This document shows positions 1-10,194 of a DNA stretch of 64,000 nucleotides, in pieces. The translations under genes were made by a program, and so were the position numbers. Source of the stretch: Psychroserpens jangbogonensis (GTDB lineage Bacteria > Bacteroidota > Bacteroidia > Flavobacteriales > Flavobacteriaceae); NCBI RefSeq assembly GCF_000797465.1, contig NZ_JSWG01000006.1, positions 248,001-312,000 on the forward strand. Reading direction: 5' to 3'. Within the stretch, counting starts at the first letter, position 1, and the number at the start of each line of letters is the position of its first letter. Below the pieces are notes generated by a model. That model was not told the origin of the DNA and ran no database searches. It worked only from the letters and a program-made list of their open reading frames with translations.

Positions 1-1
1 A

Positions 2-3000
2 AAAGTTAAAACAACTTCATTTGACCTAGATGTTGATGGAAAAGGATTTACTGTTGAAAACCTAAGCACTCAAATTTCTGGGGACGTTTTTCATATAGAA
101 TACAACGATTATAATTATCAGGATATTGATGTTTCAGGTAAGCTAGGAAATCAAGTTTTTAATGGGTTCCTCGAGTCTAATGACGAGAACTTTAAATTCA
201 AATTTAATGGTTTAGCAGATTTATCTAAGGATATAATGAGTTTCGATTTTAATGCAGATGTAGCCTATGCGAATCTTAAAGCACTTAACTTTATTAAAAA
301 AGATAGTCTTTCAGTATTTAAGGGTAATATCACTATTTCTATGAAAGGTTCTGGTGTTGATGATGCCTTTGGTATTTTAAATTTCAAAAACACCAATTAC
401 ATTAATGAGAATGACAACTACTTTTTTGAAGACTTTAAGGTGACATCAACGTTTAAAGGAAAACAACGAACTCTTAAAATAAATTCTCCTGATATTATTG
501 AAGGAACCATGAAAGGTAACTTCAAATTTGTAGATCTTGGGAAACTTGCAGAAAATTCAATTGGAAGTATTTATACTAATTATTCACCACACCAAATTGA
601 AACAGATCAATTTGTCGAATTCAATTTTAAAGTTTACAATAAAATAGTTGAAGCTTTTTATCACGATTTAGAGCTAGGCCCAAACACAACAATAAAAGGT
701 CGAATTGAAACAAACGAAAAGAATTTCAATCTCACATTCAATTCACCACATATCAAACTCAAAGACTATTTTGCAAGTGATTTATCTGTGTTAGTAGATA
801 ATAGCAATCCTGTATTCAACACCTATATTGAAATTGATTCCTTAAGTACTGGATTTTATAATGTATCAGAGTTTAGCTTAATTAATGTGACGCAAAGAGA
901 TACTTTGTTTATTAAATCAGAATTCAAGGGAGGGAAACAAAATAACGATGACTACGATCTCAACTTGTTTTATACCATCAATGAAGAACAAAACTCTGTG
1001 ATTGGATTTAGAAAGTCTGATATTACTTTTAAAGAGAATACTTGGACAATAAACGAAGAAAAAAATAATGCCAATAAAATTACTTTCGATAGGAACTTAG
1101 TTTCATTTGATATTGATAATATTTTAATGACTCACTTCGATGAAAAAATAGCCCTTTTTGGTAAGATTGATAATGCTCAAACTAAAGATATCAATCTTAA
1201 CTTTACTGATGTAGATTTAACAAAAATCACACCGCGTATTGATAGTTTATCATTGGCTGGAAAAGTCAATGGTGGTTTGAAAATCTTACAGCAAGATGGT
1301 GTTTATTTGCCAAATTCAAGCATTACAATTAGTGACCTTAGAGCAAATAACTATGAATTAGGAGAGCTTAAAGCCAATATTACAGGGAATCAATCTCTAA
1401 CAAATTATGTGGTTGATTTAAGCCTTAAAAATGACAATTTAAAGTCTCTAGCAGCTACGGGAACAATTGATGTAAGTGATAACAACTCTAATATTAACTT
1501 AGATGTTGATTTTGATGAATTTCTTCTTAACCCATTAGATCCTTTTGGTGAAGGCGTCATTACTAATATTAGAGGTTTGGTTACTGGTAATGCAAAAGTG
1601 ACTGGTAGTCTAAAAGAACCTCAAATTAATGGTGACCTTTTACTAGATAATGCAGGTTTAACCATTCCGTACTTAAACGTTGATTATAGTTTTGATTTTG
1701 ACTCTCGCGTTAAATTAGAATCACAAAAATTCATTTTTCAAGATGTAGAAATTACAGATTCTGAGTACTTTTCAAAAGCAAATTTAAACGGATTCATAGG
1801 TCATAAAAACTTTTCAGATTGGAAATTAGGATTGGAAATAGAAACCTCTAGACTCTTAGTTTTAGATACAGAGTATGATGAAGAAGAGCTCTACTATGGT
1901 ACTGGTTTTGTAAGCGGAATAGCTGATATCATTGGCCCAACAGATGATCTTAAAATTGTTTTTAATGGAAGTACAGCTGAAGGCACTGTCTTTAAAATCC
2001 CATTAAGTGATTTAGAAACGTATGGAGACAACTCTTATATTAACTTTTTGTCGCCTGAAGAAAAGGACGCTAGAAAGAATGGTGAAATAATAAGAAAGAA
2101 TGAATTTAAAGGATTACAATTAGAGTTTAATTTATTTGTAAATCCATATGCAGATATTGAAATCGTAATTGATAAAAACTCAGGAAGTACCATCCAAGGT
2201 AAAGGAAATGGTAATTTATTATTTGATATAAATACCAACGGAAAGTTCCAAATGTTTGGAGATTTCCAAATTTCTGAAGGAACTTATAATTTTGCATATG
2301 GTGGATTGGTTCAAAAAGAATTAAAAGTTGTTCCTGGTGGATCTATCAGATGGGAAGGCGATCCTTTAAAAGCGGAAATTGGGTTATCTGCAGTATATGC
2401 AACACAGGCAAATCCATCCGTATTATTAGACAATCCAATTAACAGAAATATTGATGTTGAAGTTATGATCAACCTCACGGGTCAATTAGAACAGCCAGAA
2501 CCTGACTTTAGTTTTGATTTCCCTAATGTGGATTCTAATATCAGATCTGAGTTAGAATACCGATTAGAAACCAAAGAATCTAGAGAATTTCAAGCACTTA
2601 ACGTTCTATCATTCGGTTCTTTTGCAAGTGAGTTTAACTTGGGTCAAAGCGCCTATGGAACCATTTCAGATCGAGTAAACTCATTGTTTAATAGTATTTT
2701 AGGTAATGATGGCAGCGATAAAATTAATATTGGTGTTAATTACCAAGCTGGACAACAAACTACAGAGTATGAAACAAACGATGAAATCGGACTTACATTA
2801 AGTACTAAAATTAGTGACCGAGTTCTAATTAATGGTAAGGTTGGAGTGCCAATAGGAGGCGTGAGTGAAACTGTAATTGCAGGAGATGTACAAATTGATG
2901 TCCTTCTAAATGAAGAGGGAACATTAACCGCTAAATTTTTTAATAGAGAAAACAATATTAGAAATTTTGGTGAAGAAATTGGTTATACGCAAGGCGTAGG

Positions 3001-3172
3001 TTTATCCTATAATGTAGAGTTTGATACGTTTCAAGAATTAATCCAGATTATCTTCACTGGAAAAAACAAAAAGAAAGACAAGTCTAAGGAAGAAAAGCCT
3101 AAGGATGATGAAGAGGATTTACTTCCAGATTTCATAAATGTGAAATCAGAAAAGGATAAAAAAAACAAATAA
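2..3172 (+). CDS. TamB-like translocation/assembly protein, 5' end outside window
   Basis: Partial gene. The frame is open from base 2 with no start, so the N-terminus lies upstream; 1056 residues are visible. The protein is rich in short beta-strand repeats with many Asn, Asp and Gly, ending in the AsmA/TamB (DUF490) C-terminal domain. That domain shows a run around window bases 2200-2900 with 'GNGNLLFDINTNGKFQMFGDF' -type strands and a Lys/Glu-rich cytoplasmic-looking tail at the extreme C-terminus. In Proteobacteria TamB spans the periplasm and moves lipid or outer-membrane protein between membranes; Bacteroidota homologues are usually longer. An internal ATG at 236 exists but cuts the repeat domain and is not a plausible start. 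A long 12-bp hairpin follows in the pfkA leader. Family call firm, exact role inferred. Confidence 0.85.
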   Translation, partial: KVKTTSFDLDVDGKGFTVENLSTQISGDVFHIEYNDYNYQDIDVSGKLGNQVFNGFLESNDENFKFKFNGLADLSKDIMSFDFNADVAYANLKALNFIKKDSLSVFKGNITISMKGSGVDDAFGILNFKNTNYINENDNYFFEDFKVTSTFKGKQRTLKINSPDIIEGTMKGNFKFVDLGKLAENSIGSIYTNYSPHQIETDQFVEFNFKVYNKIVEAFYHDLELGPNTTIKGRIETNEKNFNLTFNSPHIKLKDYFASDLSVLVDNSNPVFNTYIEIDSLSTGFYNVSEFSLINVTQRDTLFIKSEFKGGKQNNDDYDLNLFYTINEEQNSVIGFRKSDITFKENTWTINEEKNNANKITFDRNLVSFDIDNILMTHFDEKIALFGKIDNAQTKDINLNFTDVDLTKITPRIDSLSLAGKVNGGLKILQQDGVYLPNSSITISDLRANNYELGELKANITGNQSLTNYVVDLSLKNDNLKSLAATGTIDVSDNNSNINLDVDFDEFLLNPLDPFGEGVITNIRGLVTGNAKVTGSLKEPQINGDLLLDNAGLTIPYLNVDYSFDFDSRVKLESQKFIFQDVEITDSEYFSKANLNGFIGHKNFSDWKLGLEIETSRLLVLDTEYDEEELYYGTGFVSGIADIIGPTDDLKIVFNGSTAEGTVFKIPLSDLETYGDNSYINFLSPEEKDARKNGEIIRKNEFKGLQLEFNLFVNPYADIEIVIDKNSGSTIQGKGNGNLLFDINTNGKFQMFGDFQISEGTYNFAYGGLVQKELKVVPGGSIRWEGDPLKAEIGLSAVYATQANPSVLLDNPINRNIDVEVMINLTGQLEQPEPDFSFDFPNVDSNIRSELEYRLETKESREFQALNVLSFGSFASEFNLGQSAYGTISDRVNSLFNSILGNDGSDKINIGVNYQAGQQTTEYETNDEIGLTLSTKISDRVLINGKVGVPIGGVSETVIAGDVQIDVLLNEEGTLTAKFFNRENNIRNFGEEIGYTQGVGLSYNVEFDTFQELIQIIFTGKNKKKDKSKEEKPKDDEEDLLPDFINVKSEKDKKNK

Positions 3173-3248
3173 ACTTCTACTTTTTACCGTAATCTTCAAT
3201 TAGTTATTAACGAAAACGTTTGAAATTTTTGCGTGCTGTTAAATTATC

Positions 3249-3277
3249 ACAAATACAGCAGCCATTGTTGTATTTGT
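3249..3277 (+). promoter_or_regulatory. 12-bp stem-loop in the pfkA leader
   Basis: ACAAATACAGCA (3249-3260) pairs with TGTTGTATTTGT (3266-3277) around the loop GCCAT; one G-U pair, all others Watson-Crick. It sits 32 bases before the pfkA ATG. A second possible pairing, ATCAC (3246-3250) with GTGAT (3301-3305), competes with the base of the stem. No U-run follows directly, so it is a poor terminator for the upstream gene. Seen directly; a regulatory role is inference. Confidence 0.5.
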
Positions 3278-3309
3278 TTATTAATTTTACTAAAACAAAT
3301 GTGATTTTC

Positions 3310-4296
3310 ATGTTACACACCATAAAAAAAATAGGAGTAATGACCTCTGGAGGAGACTCTCCAGGAATGAATGCTGGTATACGTTCTGTTGTTAGAGCCT
3401 GTGCATTTCACAATATAGAATGTATTGGAATCTACAGAGGATATGAAGGTATGATTGAAGGTGATTTCAAATCAATGGATGCTCGAAGTGTAAAAGGAAT
3501 CATAAACAAAGGAGGTACGATTTTAAAGTCTGCTCGTTCTAAAGAATTTAGAACAGTCGAAGGACGAAAAAAAGCTCACGAACAGCTTGTAAAATCTGGA
3601 ATTGATGCCTTTGTAGTTATTGGTGGTGACGGTAGTTTTACAGGAGCTATGATTTTTAGCCAAGAATATGGTATGCCTGTTATGGGTATTCCAGGAACTA
3701 TTGATAACGATATATTCGGAACAACTCATACTTTAGGATACGATACTGCATTAAATACCGTCGTAGATGTTATAGATAAAATTCGCGATACTGCAAGTTC
3801 TCATAACCGATTATTTTTTATTGAGGTAATGGGAAGAGATGCTGGGCATATTGCATTAAATGTTGGTGTAGGAGCAGGAGCTGAAGAAATATTAATCCCG
3901 GAAGAAGACCTTGGATTAGATCGCCTTTTAGAATCTTTAAGACGTAGTAAACAATCTGGAAAATCTTCTAGTATTGTAGTCGTTGCTGAAGGTGATAAAA
4001 TAGGGAAAAGTGTTTTCGAACTCAAAGACTATGTTGAAGAACACATGACAGAATATGAAGTACGAGTTTCTGTTCTTGGACATATGCAACGTGGTGGTTC
4101 TCCATCGTGCTTCGATCGTGTTTTAGCAAGTAGAATGGGAGTAAAAGCTGTTGAAAGCTTAATCACTGGAAGAACAAATTGTATGGTTGGTTTAAAAAAT
4201 GATGTTATGACATTAACACCATTAGACCAAGCAGTAAAAGGGAAATCAAAAATAAATTTAGAATTATTACGCGTATCCGATATCATGTCGATATAA
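3310..4296 (+). CDS. pfkA: ATP-dependent 6-phosphofructokinase
   Basis: Phosphorylates fructose 6-phosphate to the 1,6-bisphosphate, the committed step of glycolysis, in the cytoplasm. From the ATG at 3310 the protein has 328 residues, close to the usual 320. Visible motifs: GGDSPGMNAGIRS near the N-terminus (nucleotide binding), GGDGSFTGA, and PGTIDND, which holds the catalytic Asp. The C-terminal LGHMQRGGSPSCFDR segment is the sugar-phosphate region. A TTG at 3220 would add 30 residues that do not belong to the family and would swallow the leader hairpin, so it was rejected. gapA starts 48 bases after the stop, consistent with one transcript. Identification is secure. Confidence 0.97.
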   Translation: MLHTIKKIGVMTSGGDSPGMNAGIRSVVRACAFHNIECIGIYRGYEGMIEGDFKSMDARSVKGIINKGGTILKSARSKEFRTVEGRKKAHEQLVKSGIDAFVVIGGDGSFTGAMIFSQEYGMPVMGIPGTIDNDIFGTTHTLGYDTALNTVVDVIDKIRDTASSHNRLFFIEVMGRDAGHIALNVGVGAGAEEILIPEEDLGLDRLLESLRRSKQSGKSSSIVVVAEGDKIGKSVFELKDYVEEHMTEYEVRVSVLGHMQRGGSPSCFDRVLASRMGVKAVESLITGRTNCMVGLKNDVMTLTPLDQAVKGKSKINLELLRVSDIMSI

Positions 4297-4332
4297 AGTA
4301 ATGTCTATACAAATAAATAGTATTAACAGTAG

Positions 4333-5337
<1,005 letters not shown>

Positions 5338-5351
5338 AATAGTATTCATTT

Positions 5352-5408
5352 AAATCCGTAATTAATGAGGTATTTGTGATATCACATTTACTACGGATTT
5401 ATTTTTTA
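5352..5408 (+). terminator. Rho-independent terminator after gapA
   Basis: AAATCCGTA (5352-5360) pairs with TACGGATTT (5392-5400); the loop holds a second small stem around GTGATATCAC. An A/T-rich run (ATTTTTT) follows. It separates pfkA-gapA from the kinase-mgsA pair. Confidence 0.8.
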
Positions 5409-5418
5409 ACTTATCACT

Positions 5419-6285
5419 ATGATTTTAATTACTGATAGCGGCTCAACAAAATGCGATTGGATAGTCATCGATGAATTAGGAGAACAACTCCAAGATAAAA
5501 TTCGTACCAAAGGACTAAATCCCGCAATTTTATCTGAAAAAAAGCTCAATAAAATCATTAGAAAAAGTGATGATTTAATGCAGTTTAAAGATAATGTTAC
5601 TCACATTTTCTTTTATGGTGCAGGTTGCGGTACTACTAAGCCGAGATTGATGTTAGCACATATTTTAGAAACTATATTCTCAAATGCAATCATCGACGTT
5701 CAAGAAGATACCATGGCTGCAGTAAGAGCTACTCAAAGTCATAGTAATGAAGCTGCTGTAGTTTGCATTATGGGAACAGGTTCAAATTGTAGTTACTTTG
5801 ATGGAACAAGATTATATCAACGTGTTGTCTCATTAGGATATACAATTATGGATGAGGCGTCTGGAAATTATTATGGTAAAGAACTACTTAAAGATTACTA
5901 TTTTAATCATATGCCTGGAAAAATCAAAGTCGCATTTGATCATAAATACAATGTCGAAGCTGATTTTATTAAACATAATCTTTATAAAGAGCCCAATCCA
6001 AATGCTTATTTAGCGAACTTCGCAGAGTTTATGTTTTTGAACAAAGACTCTGAATACATAAGGGAATTAATAAAAAAAGGATTACGATTGTTTGCGAAAA
6101 ATATGATTTTTCAGTACAAAGAAGAACTTAAAACAGTTCCTGTACATTTTGCTGGATCAATTGCTTTCTTTGCTGAAGACGAAATACGTCAAGTTGCTAA
6201 TGAATTAGGCTTTACTGTCGGTAATTTTGAAAGACGACCTATTGAAGGGCTAGTAATCTATCACACTAAAGAACTAAAATTATGA
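5419..6285 (+). CDS. BadF/BadG/BcrA/BcrD-family sugar kinase (N-acetylglucosamine kinase-like)
   Basis: 288-residue member of the ASKHA ATPase fold. The phosphate-1 motif ITDSGSTKCDW lies at residues 4-14, the GAGC turn near 68, and the phosphate-2 motif MGTGSNCSYFDG around 118-129; an acidic residue in EDTMAAVRA is the likely catalytic base. Family members phosphorylate N-acetylglucosamine or similar amino sugars in the cytoplasm; related ATPases activate benzoyl-CoA reductase, which is unlikely without partner genes. The gene overlaps mgsA by four bases (ATGA), so the two are translationally coupled, which links it to sugar-phosphate metabolism. Substrate not determinable from sequence. Confidence 0.8.
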   Translation: MILITDSGSTKCDWIVIDELGEQLQDKIRTKGLNPAILSEKKLNKIIRKSDDLMQFKDNVTHIFFYGAGCGTTKPRLMLAHILETIFSNAIIDVQEDTMAAVRATQSHSNEAAVVCIMGTGSNCSYFDGTRLYQRVVSLGYTIMDEASGNYYGKELLKDYYFNHMPGKIKVAFDHKYNVEADFIKHNLYKEPNPNAYLANFAEFMFLNKDSEYIRELIKKGLRLFAKNMIFQYKEELKTVPVHFAGSIAFFAEDEIRQVANELGFTVGNFERRPIEGLVIYHTKELKL

Positions 6286-6644
6286 ACATTGCAATTATAG
6301 CACATGATGGTAAAAAAGCTGAAATGGTTCAATTCTTAAATGAACATAGAACAGTTTTACAACAAAAGAAAATCACTCTCATTTCTACAGGTACAACAGG
6401 TGAAAAAGCTAAAAAAGCTGGATTTGAAGTAGAAAGTTTACTTTCTGGACCACTAGGAGGTGATGCTCAAATTGCAGCCAGAGTTGCAGAAGGTAAATGT
6501 GATATGGTTTTGTTTTTTAGAGATCCTCTTGAAAAACATCCTCACGAACCTGATGTATTAATGCTCTTGCGTTTATGTGATGTACATGATGTTCCTTTAG
6601 CTACCAATCCAGCAACTGCAGAATTATTGATTAGAGCTATTTAG
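6282..6644 (+). CDS. mgsA: Methylglyoxal synthase
   Basis: Converts dihydroxyacetone phosphate to methylglyoxal and phosphate, a bypass of lower glycolysis used when sugar phosphates build up. 120 residues, shorter at the C-terminus than the E. coli enzyme (152) but with the core intact: STGTTGEKAKKAG binds phosphate, SGPLGGDAQ contains the catalytic Asp61, and FFRDPLEKHPHEPDV carries further active-site Asp and His residues. It is coupled to the upstream kinase by a four-base overlap. Its end overlaps by eight bases the end of the convergent symporter gene. Secure identification. Confidence 0.95.
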   Translation: MNIAIIAHDGKKAEMVQFLNEHRTVLQQKKITLISTGTTGEKAKKAGFEVESLLSGPLGGDAQIAARVAEGKCDMVLFFRDPLEKHPHEPDVLMLLRLCDVHDVPLATNPATAELLIRAI

Positions 6645-8367
6645 ATTCTGCTTTAAACGATTTAATAATTGCTATTGCACATATTAGTGTGATTCCTAAC
6701 AATCCAAAAGCTAGTGCTGTTTTTCCGTAGATAAAATTTCCAATTGCAAAAAGTGTACAATACACTCCAATTACACCACTAAAAAATCCAAGAATTTTCA
6801 TTCCAAATCCTTTAAATTTAGAAGTCTCTCCAAAGATTAAAGCATTAAACGATTGAAGCGTATCGGCATCTGTCGGTTTTGTCAATAAGGTAACGATTAA
6901 CCATCCGATAGTTGTAACAACGACACCAAACACCAACTGCCAATGACCAGCAATTTCTATTATTGGAGTGTCTAGTTTTCCATTAACAAAAAAGAATACA
7001 GCAATCACGAAAGAAATAACCATAGCTGCAATTTCACTATAAGGATTGATTCTGCTCCAAAACCATCTTAAGATAAATAGTAGCCCTGTTCCAGCTCCAA
7101 TTTGTAATAATAAATTAAGAACTTCTCCTGCCGATTGTAAAAAGAATGAAAACAGTGCAGCACAAATCATAAGTACTACAGTAGAAATACGACCAACTAA
7201 TACTTGATCTTTATCAGAAGCATCTGGTTTTAGAAAACGTTTATAAAAATCATTTACGATATACGAACTTCCCCAATTCAACTGAGTTGAAATCGTACTC
7301 ATAAAAGCCGCAATAAGGGATAACAAGACAATTCCTATTAGTCCAGAAGGCAAATAAGTCATCATTGCTGCATAAGCAACATCTTCGCCTTGCATTGAGG
7401 TTGATAGATCAGGAAAAGCTTGATTTATACTGTCTAAATTAGGAAACACAACTAATGAAGCCAAACCAACTATAATCCATGGCCACGGACGAATAGCATA
7501 ATGTGCCACATTAAAAAATAGAGTAGCCCAAGTTGCATGTTTTTCATCTTTAGCAGCTAACATTCGTTGTGCAATATAACCACCTCCTCCAGGTTCTGCT
7601 CCAGGATACCACGTGCTCCACCATTGAACAGCTAAAGGAATAATTAGCATCGTAACTAAAGCTTCAGTATTACCGAAATCTGGAAAAAATGCAAGCTTAT
7701 CACTTACATTAATATGAGATAATAAATTTGAAGTACCTCCAATTTCTGGCAGATTCACAATATAAATTGTTGCCCAAACACTTCCAATCATTGCAATAAT
7801 AAACTGAATGAAATCTGTAATCAAAACACCTTTTAATCCACCAAAAGCCGAATATATAACTACAATAATAGAGGAGTAGATGAGCATTTCACCTTGTGAT
7901 ATTCCTAACAGAATATTTGCGATTTTTGCACCAGCCAAACACACTCCTGCCATTGTAATAACATTGAAAATAACACCTAAATAAATCGCTCTAAAACCTC
8001 TTAAGTAGCCTGCTATTTTACCGCTATAGCGTAATTCATAAAATTCTAAATCTGTAGTGATTTCACTTTTTCGCCAAAGCTTAGCATAGAAAAATACAGT
8101 AAGCATTCCTGTTAATAACATTGCCCACCAAACCCAATTTCCGGAGACTCCATTCTGTCTTACTAACTGGGTTACTAAACCTGGAGTATCGGCAGCAAAT
8201 GTAGTAGCTACCATGCTAACACCAAGTAACCACCAAGGCATATTTCGTCCAGAGAGAAAAAATGCTTTTGAATCTTTCCCAGCTTGCTTAGACACATAAA
8301 TACCTATGCCAGCAAAGAGTATTAAAAAGAAAATGATAATTACCCAATCAAGTGTAGAAATAGTCAT
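6637..8367 (-). CDS. Sodium:solute symporter (SSS family)
   Basis: 576 residues with about 13-14 hydrophobic membrane segments and the family features near the N-terminus: SKQAGKDSKAFFLSGRNMPWW, then a first broken helix with TTFAADTPG, a substrate/Na+ site position. Imports an organic solute (sugar, amino acid or similar) with Na+ across the inner membrane. Likely transcribed alone: a terminator lies upstream (8415-8450) and a -7 box at 8393-8400. Its neighbours on the opposite strand handle sugar phosphates, so a sugar substrate is possible but unproven. Its 3' end overlaps that of mgsA by eight bases, so the two messages are convergent. Confidence 0.9.
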   Translation of the reverse strand: MTISTLDWVIIIFFLILFAGIGIYVSKQAGKDSKAFFLSGRNMPWWLLGVSMVATTFAADTPGLVTQLVRQNGVSGNWVWWAMLLTGMLTVFFYAKLWRKSEITTDLEFYELRYSGKIAGYLRGFRAIYLGVIFNVITMAGVCLAGAKIANILLGISQGEMLIYSSIIVVIYSAFGGLKGVLITDFIQFIIAMIGSVWATIYIVNLPEIGGTSNLLSHINVSDKLAFFPDFGNTEALVTMLIIPLAVQWWSTWYPGAEPGGGGYIAQRMLAAKDEKHATWATLFFNVAHYAIRPWPWIIVGLASLVVFPNLDSINQAFPDLSTSMQGEDVAYAAMMTYLPSGLIGIVLLSLIAAFMSTISTQLNWGSSYIVNDFYKRFLKPDASDKDQVLVGRISTVVLMICAALFSFFLQSAGEVLNLLLQIGAGTGLLFILRWFWSRINPYSEIAAMVISFVIAVFFFVNGKLDTPIIEIAGHWQLVFGVVVTTIGWLIVTLLTKPTDADTLQSFNALIFGETSKFKGFGMKILGFFSGVIGVYCTLFAIGNFIYGKTALAFGLLGITLICAIAIIKSFKAESK

Positions 8368-8392
8368 AATTAAAAATGAAGTGTTAGTATAA

Positions 8393-8400
8393 CAAATCTA
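8393..8400 (-). promoter_or_regulatory. Bacteroidota -7 box for the symporter gene
   Basis: On the minus strand the sequence reads TAGATTTG, an exact match to TAnnTTTG, 26 bases before the ATG at 8367. No clear TTG -33 element is seen at normal spacing, so this is a candidate only. Confidence 0.45.
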
Positions 8401-8414
8401 ATATTTATATTGAA

Positions 8415-8450
8415 ATAAAAAAGGCATCAGTGTTTAACTAATACCTTTTA
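8415..8450 (-). terminator. Terminator after the 140-residue membrane protein gene
   Basis: On the minus strand AAAAGGTAT pairs with ATGCCTTTT (one G-U) across a 13-base loop, followed by a T run. It ends the gene at 8473-8895 and separates it from the symporter. Confidence 0.75.
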
Positions 8451-8472
8451 AAGATTTTGATAGGTTTTCCTA

Positions 8473-8895
8473 TTATTTAAGCCATCCTTTAGCCGTAGAC
8501 ATTTTTGTAAACCATATTAAAAAAGCACAAACAACAATAATCATTATCGGCATTACTGGATTTACATCTTCAACAGTAACCATAAGGTAAACCTGTTGAA
8601 TTGTTGCAGTTATAAACGAAATTACAAAGAGCATAAATGCCCATTTTTTTCTTAATAATAAAGCAAGGCAACCTAAAGCACCACAAAAAACAGCTAAAGC
8701 AAATGCAGCTGTATACCAAGTTGGATGCTCTACTAAAAATTCTGCTTGTTGTTCTTCTGGTAGCGCAGCTATCATGTCATCAGTCATAAAAGCTCTAACA
8801 AGGTAAGCCATAACTCCCATACCATTCCAAATAAGGGCAACTACAGCAATAATCCAAAACCAAATAGGTGGTTTTGTGTTTGAAATATCAGTCAT
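8473..8895 (-). CDS. Small four-helix membrane protein, unknown function
   Basis: 140 residues, with hydrophobic segments at about 12-32, 62-82, 86-105 and 112-130, so probably four membrane spans. An acidic loop, DDMIAALPEEQQAEFL, lies between the first two. The C-terminus (KMSTAKGWLK) is basic and probably cytoplasmic. I do not recognise a named family; similar proteins are common as stand-alone genes in flavobacteria. It is transcribed in the same direction as the symporter but separated from it by a terminator. No function is proposed. Confidence 0.75.
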   Translation of the reverse strand: MTDISNTKPPIWFWIIAVVALIWNGMGVMAYLVRAFMTDDMIAALPEEQQAEFLVEHPTWYTAAFALAVFCGALGCLALLLRKKWAFMLFVISFITATIQQVYLMVTVEDVNPVMPIMIIVVCAFLIWFTKMSTAKGWLK

Positions 8896-8952
8896 AATAT
8901 TTATGTTTTAGTTAGTTATTGACATCAATTTATGAAAATAATTATAAAACAT

Positions 8953-8997
8953 AAAAAAACCTTCCTTGTATTTACTTTTTCGTAAACTCAAGAAAGG
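8953..8997 (-). terminator. Terminator after the 74-residue protein gene
   Basis: CCTTCCTTG (8960-8968) faces CAAGAAAGG (8989-8997) with one mismatch, and an inner TTTAC/GTAAA stem. On the minus strand it ends in a run of seven T. Confidence 0.75.
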
Positions 8998-9021
8998 AAT
9001 AATTTATAAAAAAACAGGTGT

Positions 9022-9246
9022 TTAATTTTCTATAACATGCAAAACAGGCGTTTTAGTTACCCATTTTCCATTTTTAGATTCACCAAGAATATATACGTCT
9101 TTAGTTTGTTCGTATTCCTTGATTGTTCTTAACATTTGTTCTTTGGTATCTCTATGTAATTTAATACCAGAATTTTTACCTTTGTTTCTCAGTTCTATAT
9201 AAAATCCGTCTCTGAATTTTATTGGCTTAGTTGGAGGTCTTCCCAT
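9022..9246 (-). CDS. Small basic protein with AT-hook-like N-terminus
   Basis: 74 residues beginning MGRPPTKPIKFRDGFYIEL. The G-R-P-P core resembles an AT-hook, a minor-groove DNA-binding motif, though only one copy is present. The rest is a short alpha/beta segment with many Lys and Arg (RNKGKNSGIKLHRDTKEQ) and a hydrophilic tail. It has its own terminator and stands alone. A nucleic-acid-binding role is inference; Bacteroidota have many small uncharacterised proteins of this kind. The ATG at 9246 is the only good start. Confidence 0.7.
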   Translation of the reverse strand: MGRPPTKPIKFRDGFYIELRNKGKNSGIKLHRDTKEQMLRTIKEYEQTKDVYILGESKNGKWVTKTPVLHVIEN

Positions 9247-9432
9247 GAATTATATTTTATGAAGGATTGAATTTGCATATTAGTGAAAATATAATCAATA
9301 TGCAAGCCTTCCTTTAATTTATCAAAAGTAATTCATTAAACAGCAACTAACCAGCCTTTTACATAACTATTAGTTATTCATAAATTGACTAATGCTATAC
9401 CGAAAAGTTTTTATACATTTATCCTAGGTCAA

Positions 9433-9496
9433 TAATTTTGTATTTAAAGAAATTAAGAAAGAAAAAACATACCTAATCGGCTAATCACATGATTAG
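9433..9496 (+). promoter_or_regulatory. Candidate -7 box and inverted repeat before the DUF2461 gene
   Basis: TAATTTTG at 9433-9440 matches the -7 consensus. Downstream, CTAATC occurs at 9473-9478 and again at 9481-9486, the latter pairing with GATTAG (9491-9496) over ACAT. Role unknown. Confidence 0.35.
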
Positions 9497-9515
9497 AATA
9501 AGATAAATAATTGCT

Positions 9516-10193
9516 ATGAACGAAACGATACCTAGAGAAACCTTTGCCTTTTTTAAAAAATTAGAAAAGAATAACAATCGTGATTGGTTTAATGACCATA
9601 AAAAAGAATTCAAAGAAATTGAAACTGAAGTGAAACAAGTTTATAATCAGCTATTCGAAAAACTAAGCAAGCATGACCAAGTCGATAAGTTTAAGATGTT
9701 TCGAATTTATAGAGATGTGCGATTTTCAAAAAACAAACTGCCATATAAAACACACTTTGGAGGTTCATTTGGCAGAAAGAAACCCGAATTAAGAGGCGGT
9801 TATTATCTTCATATTCAGCCAAATAACGAATCATTTATAGCGACTGGATTTTGGGAACCAAATAAAGATGATTTACTAAGAATTAGACGTGAATTTGAAC
9901 AAGATGATGAAGAAATTAGAACAATTATAAATAATAAAGCTTTTAAATCAGTTTGGGGAGAATTTGTTGGAGACGAGTTAAAAACTGCTCCTAGAGATTT
10001 TGATAAGGAACATCCTGCAATTGATTTAATACGAAAAAAGCAATATATTTTTACGAAGAAATATACCGATAAAGAGGTGCTATGTCCTGACTTTATGGAT
10101 AATGTCAATTCATCATTTAAAGCGATAAGACCATTCTTTAATTACATGAGTGATGTTCTTACCACAAACCTAAATGGTGAGTCTCTTATTTAA
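9516..10193 (+). CDS. DUF2461 (TIGR02453) family protein
   Basis: 225 residues covering the whole DUF2461 domain. Diagnostic stretches are FFKKLEKNNNRDWFNDHK near the N-terminus, then FRIYRDVRFSKNKLPYKTH and a glycine-rich GGYYLHIQP strand. The family is widespread in Bacteroidota and other bacteria and has no assigned activity. No signal peptide or membrane segment, so it should be cytoplasmic. It is followed two bases later by the end of a convergent gene, so there is almost no spacer for a terminator. Family assignment is good, function unknown. Confidence 0.9.
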   Translation: MNETIPRETFAFFKKLEKNNNRDWFNDHKKEFKEIETEVKQVYNQLFEKLSKHDQVDKFKMFRIYRDVRFSKNKLPYKTHFGGSFGRKKPELRGGYYLHIQPNNESFIATGFWEPNKDDLLRIRREFEQDDEEIRTIINNKAFKSVWGEFVGDELKTAPRDFDKEHPAIDLIRKKQYIFTKKYTDKEVLCPDFMDNVNSSFKAIRPFFNYMSDVLTTNLNGESLI

Positions 10194-10194
10194 G

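Noticed and set aside
3220-3309. Longer pfkA start (TTG at 3220)
   Set aside because: Adds 30 residues foreign to the family and would place the leader hairpin inside the gene.
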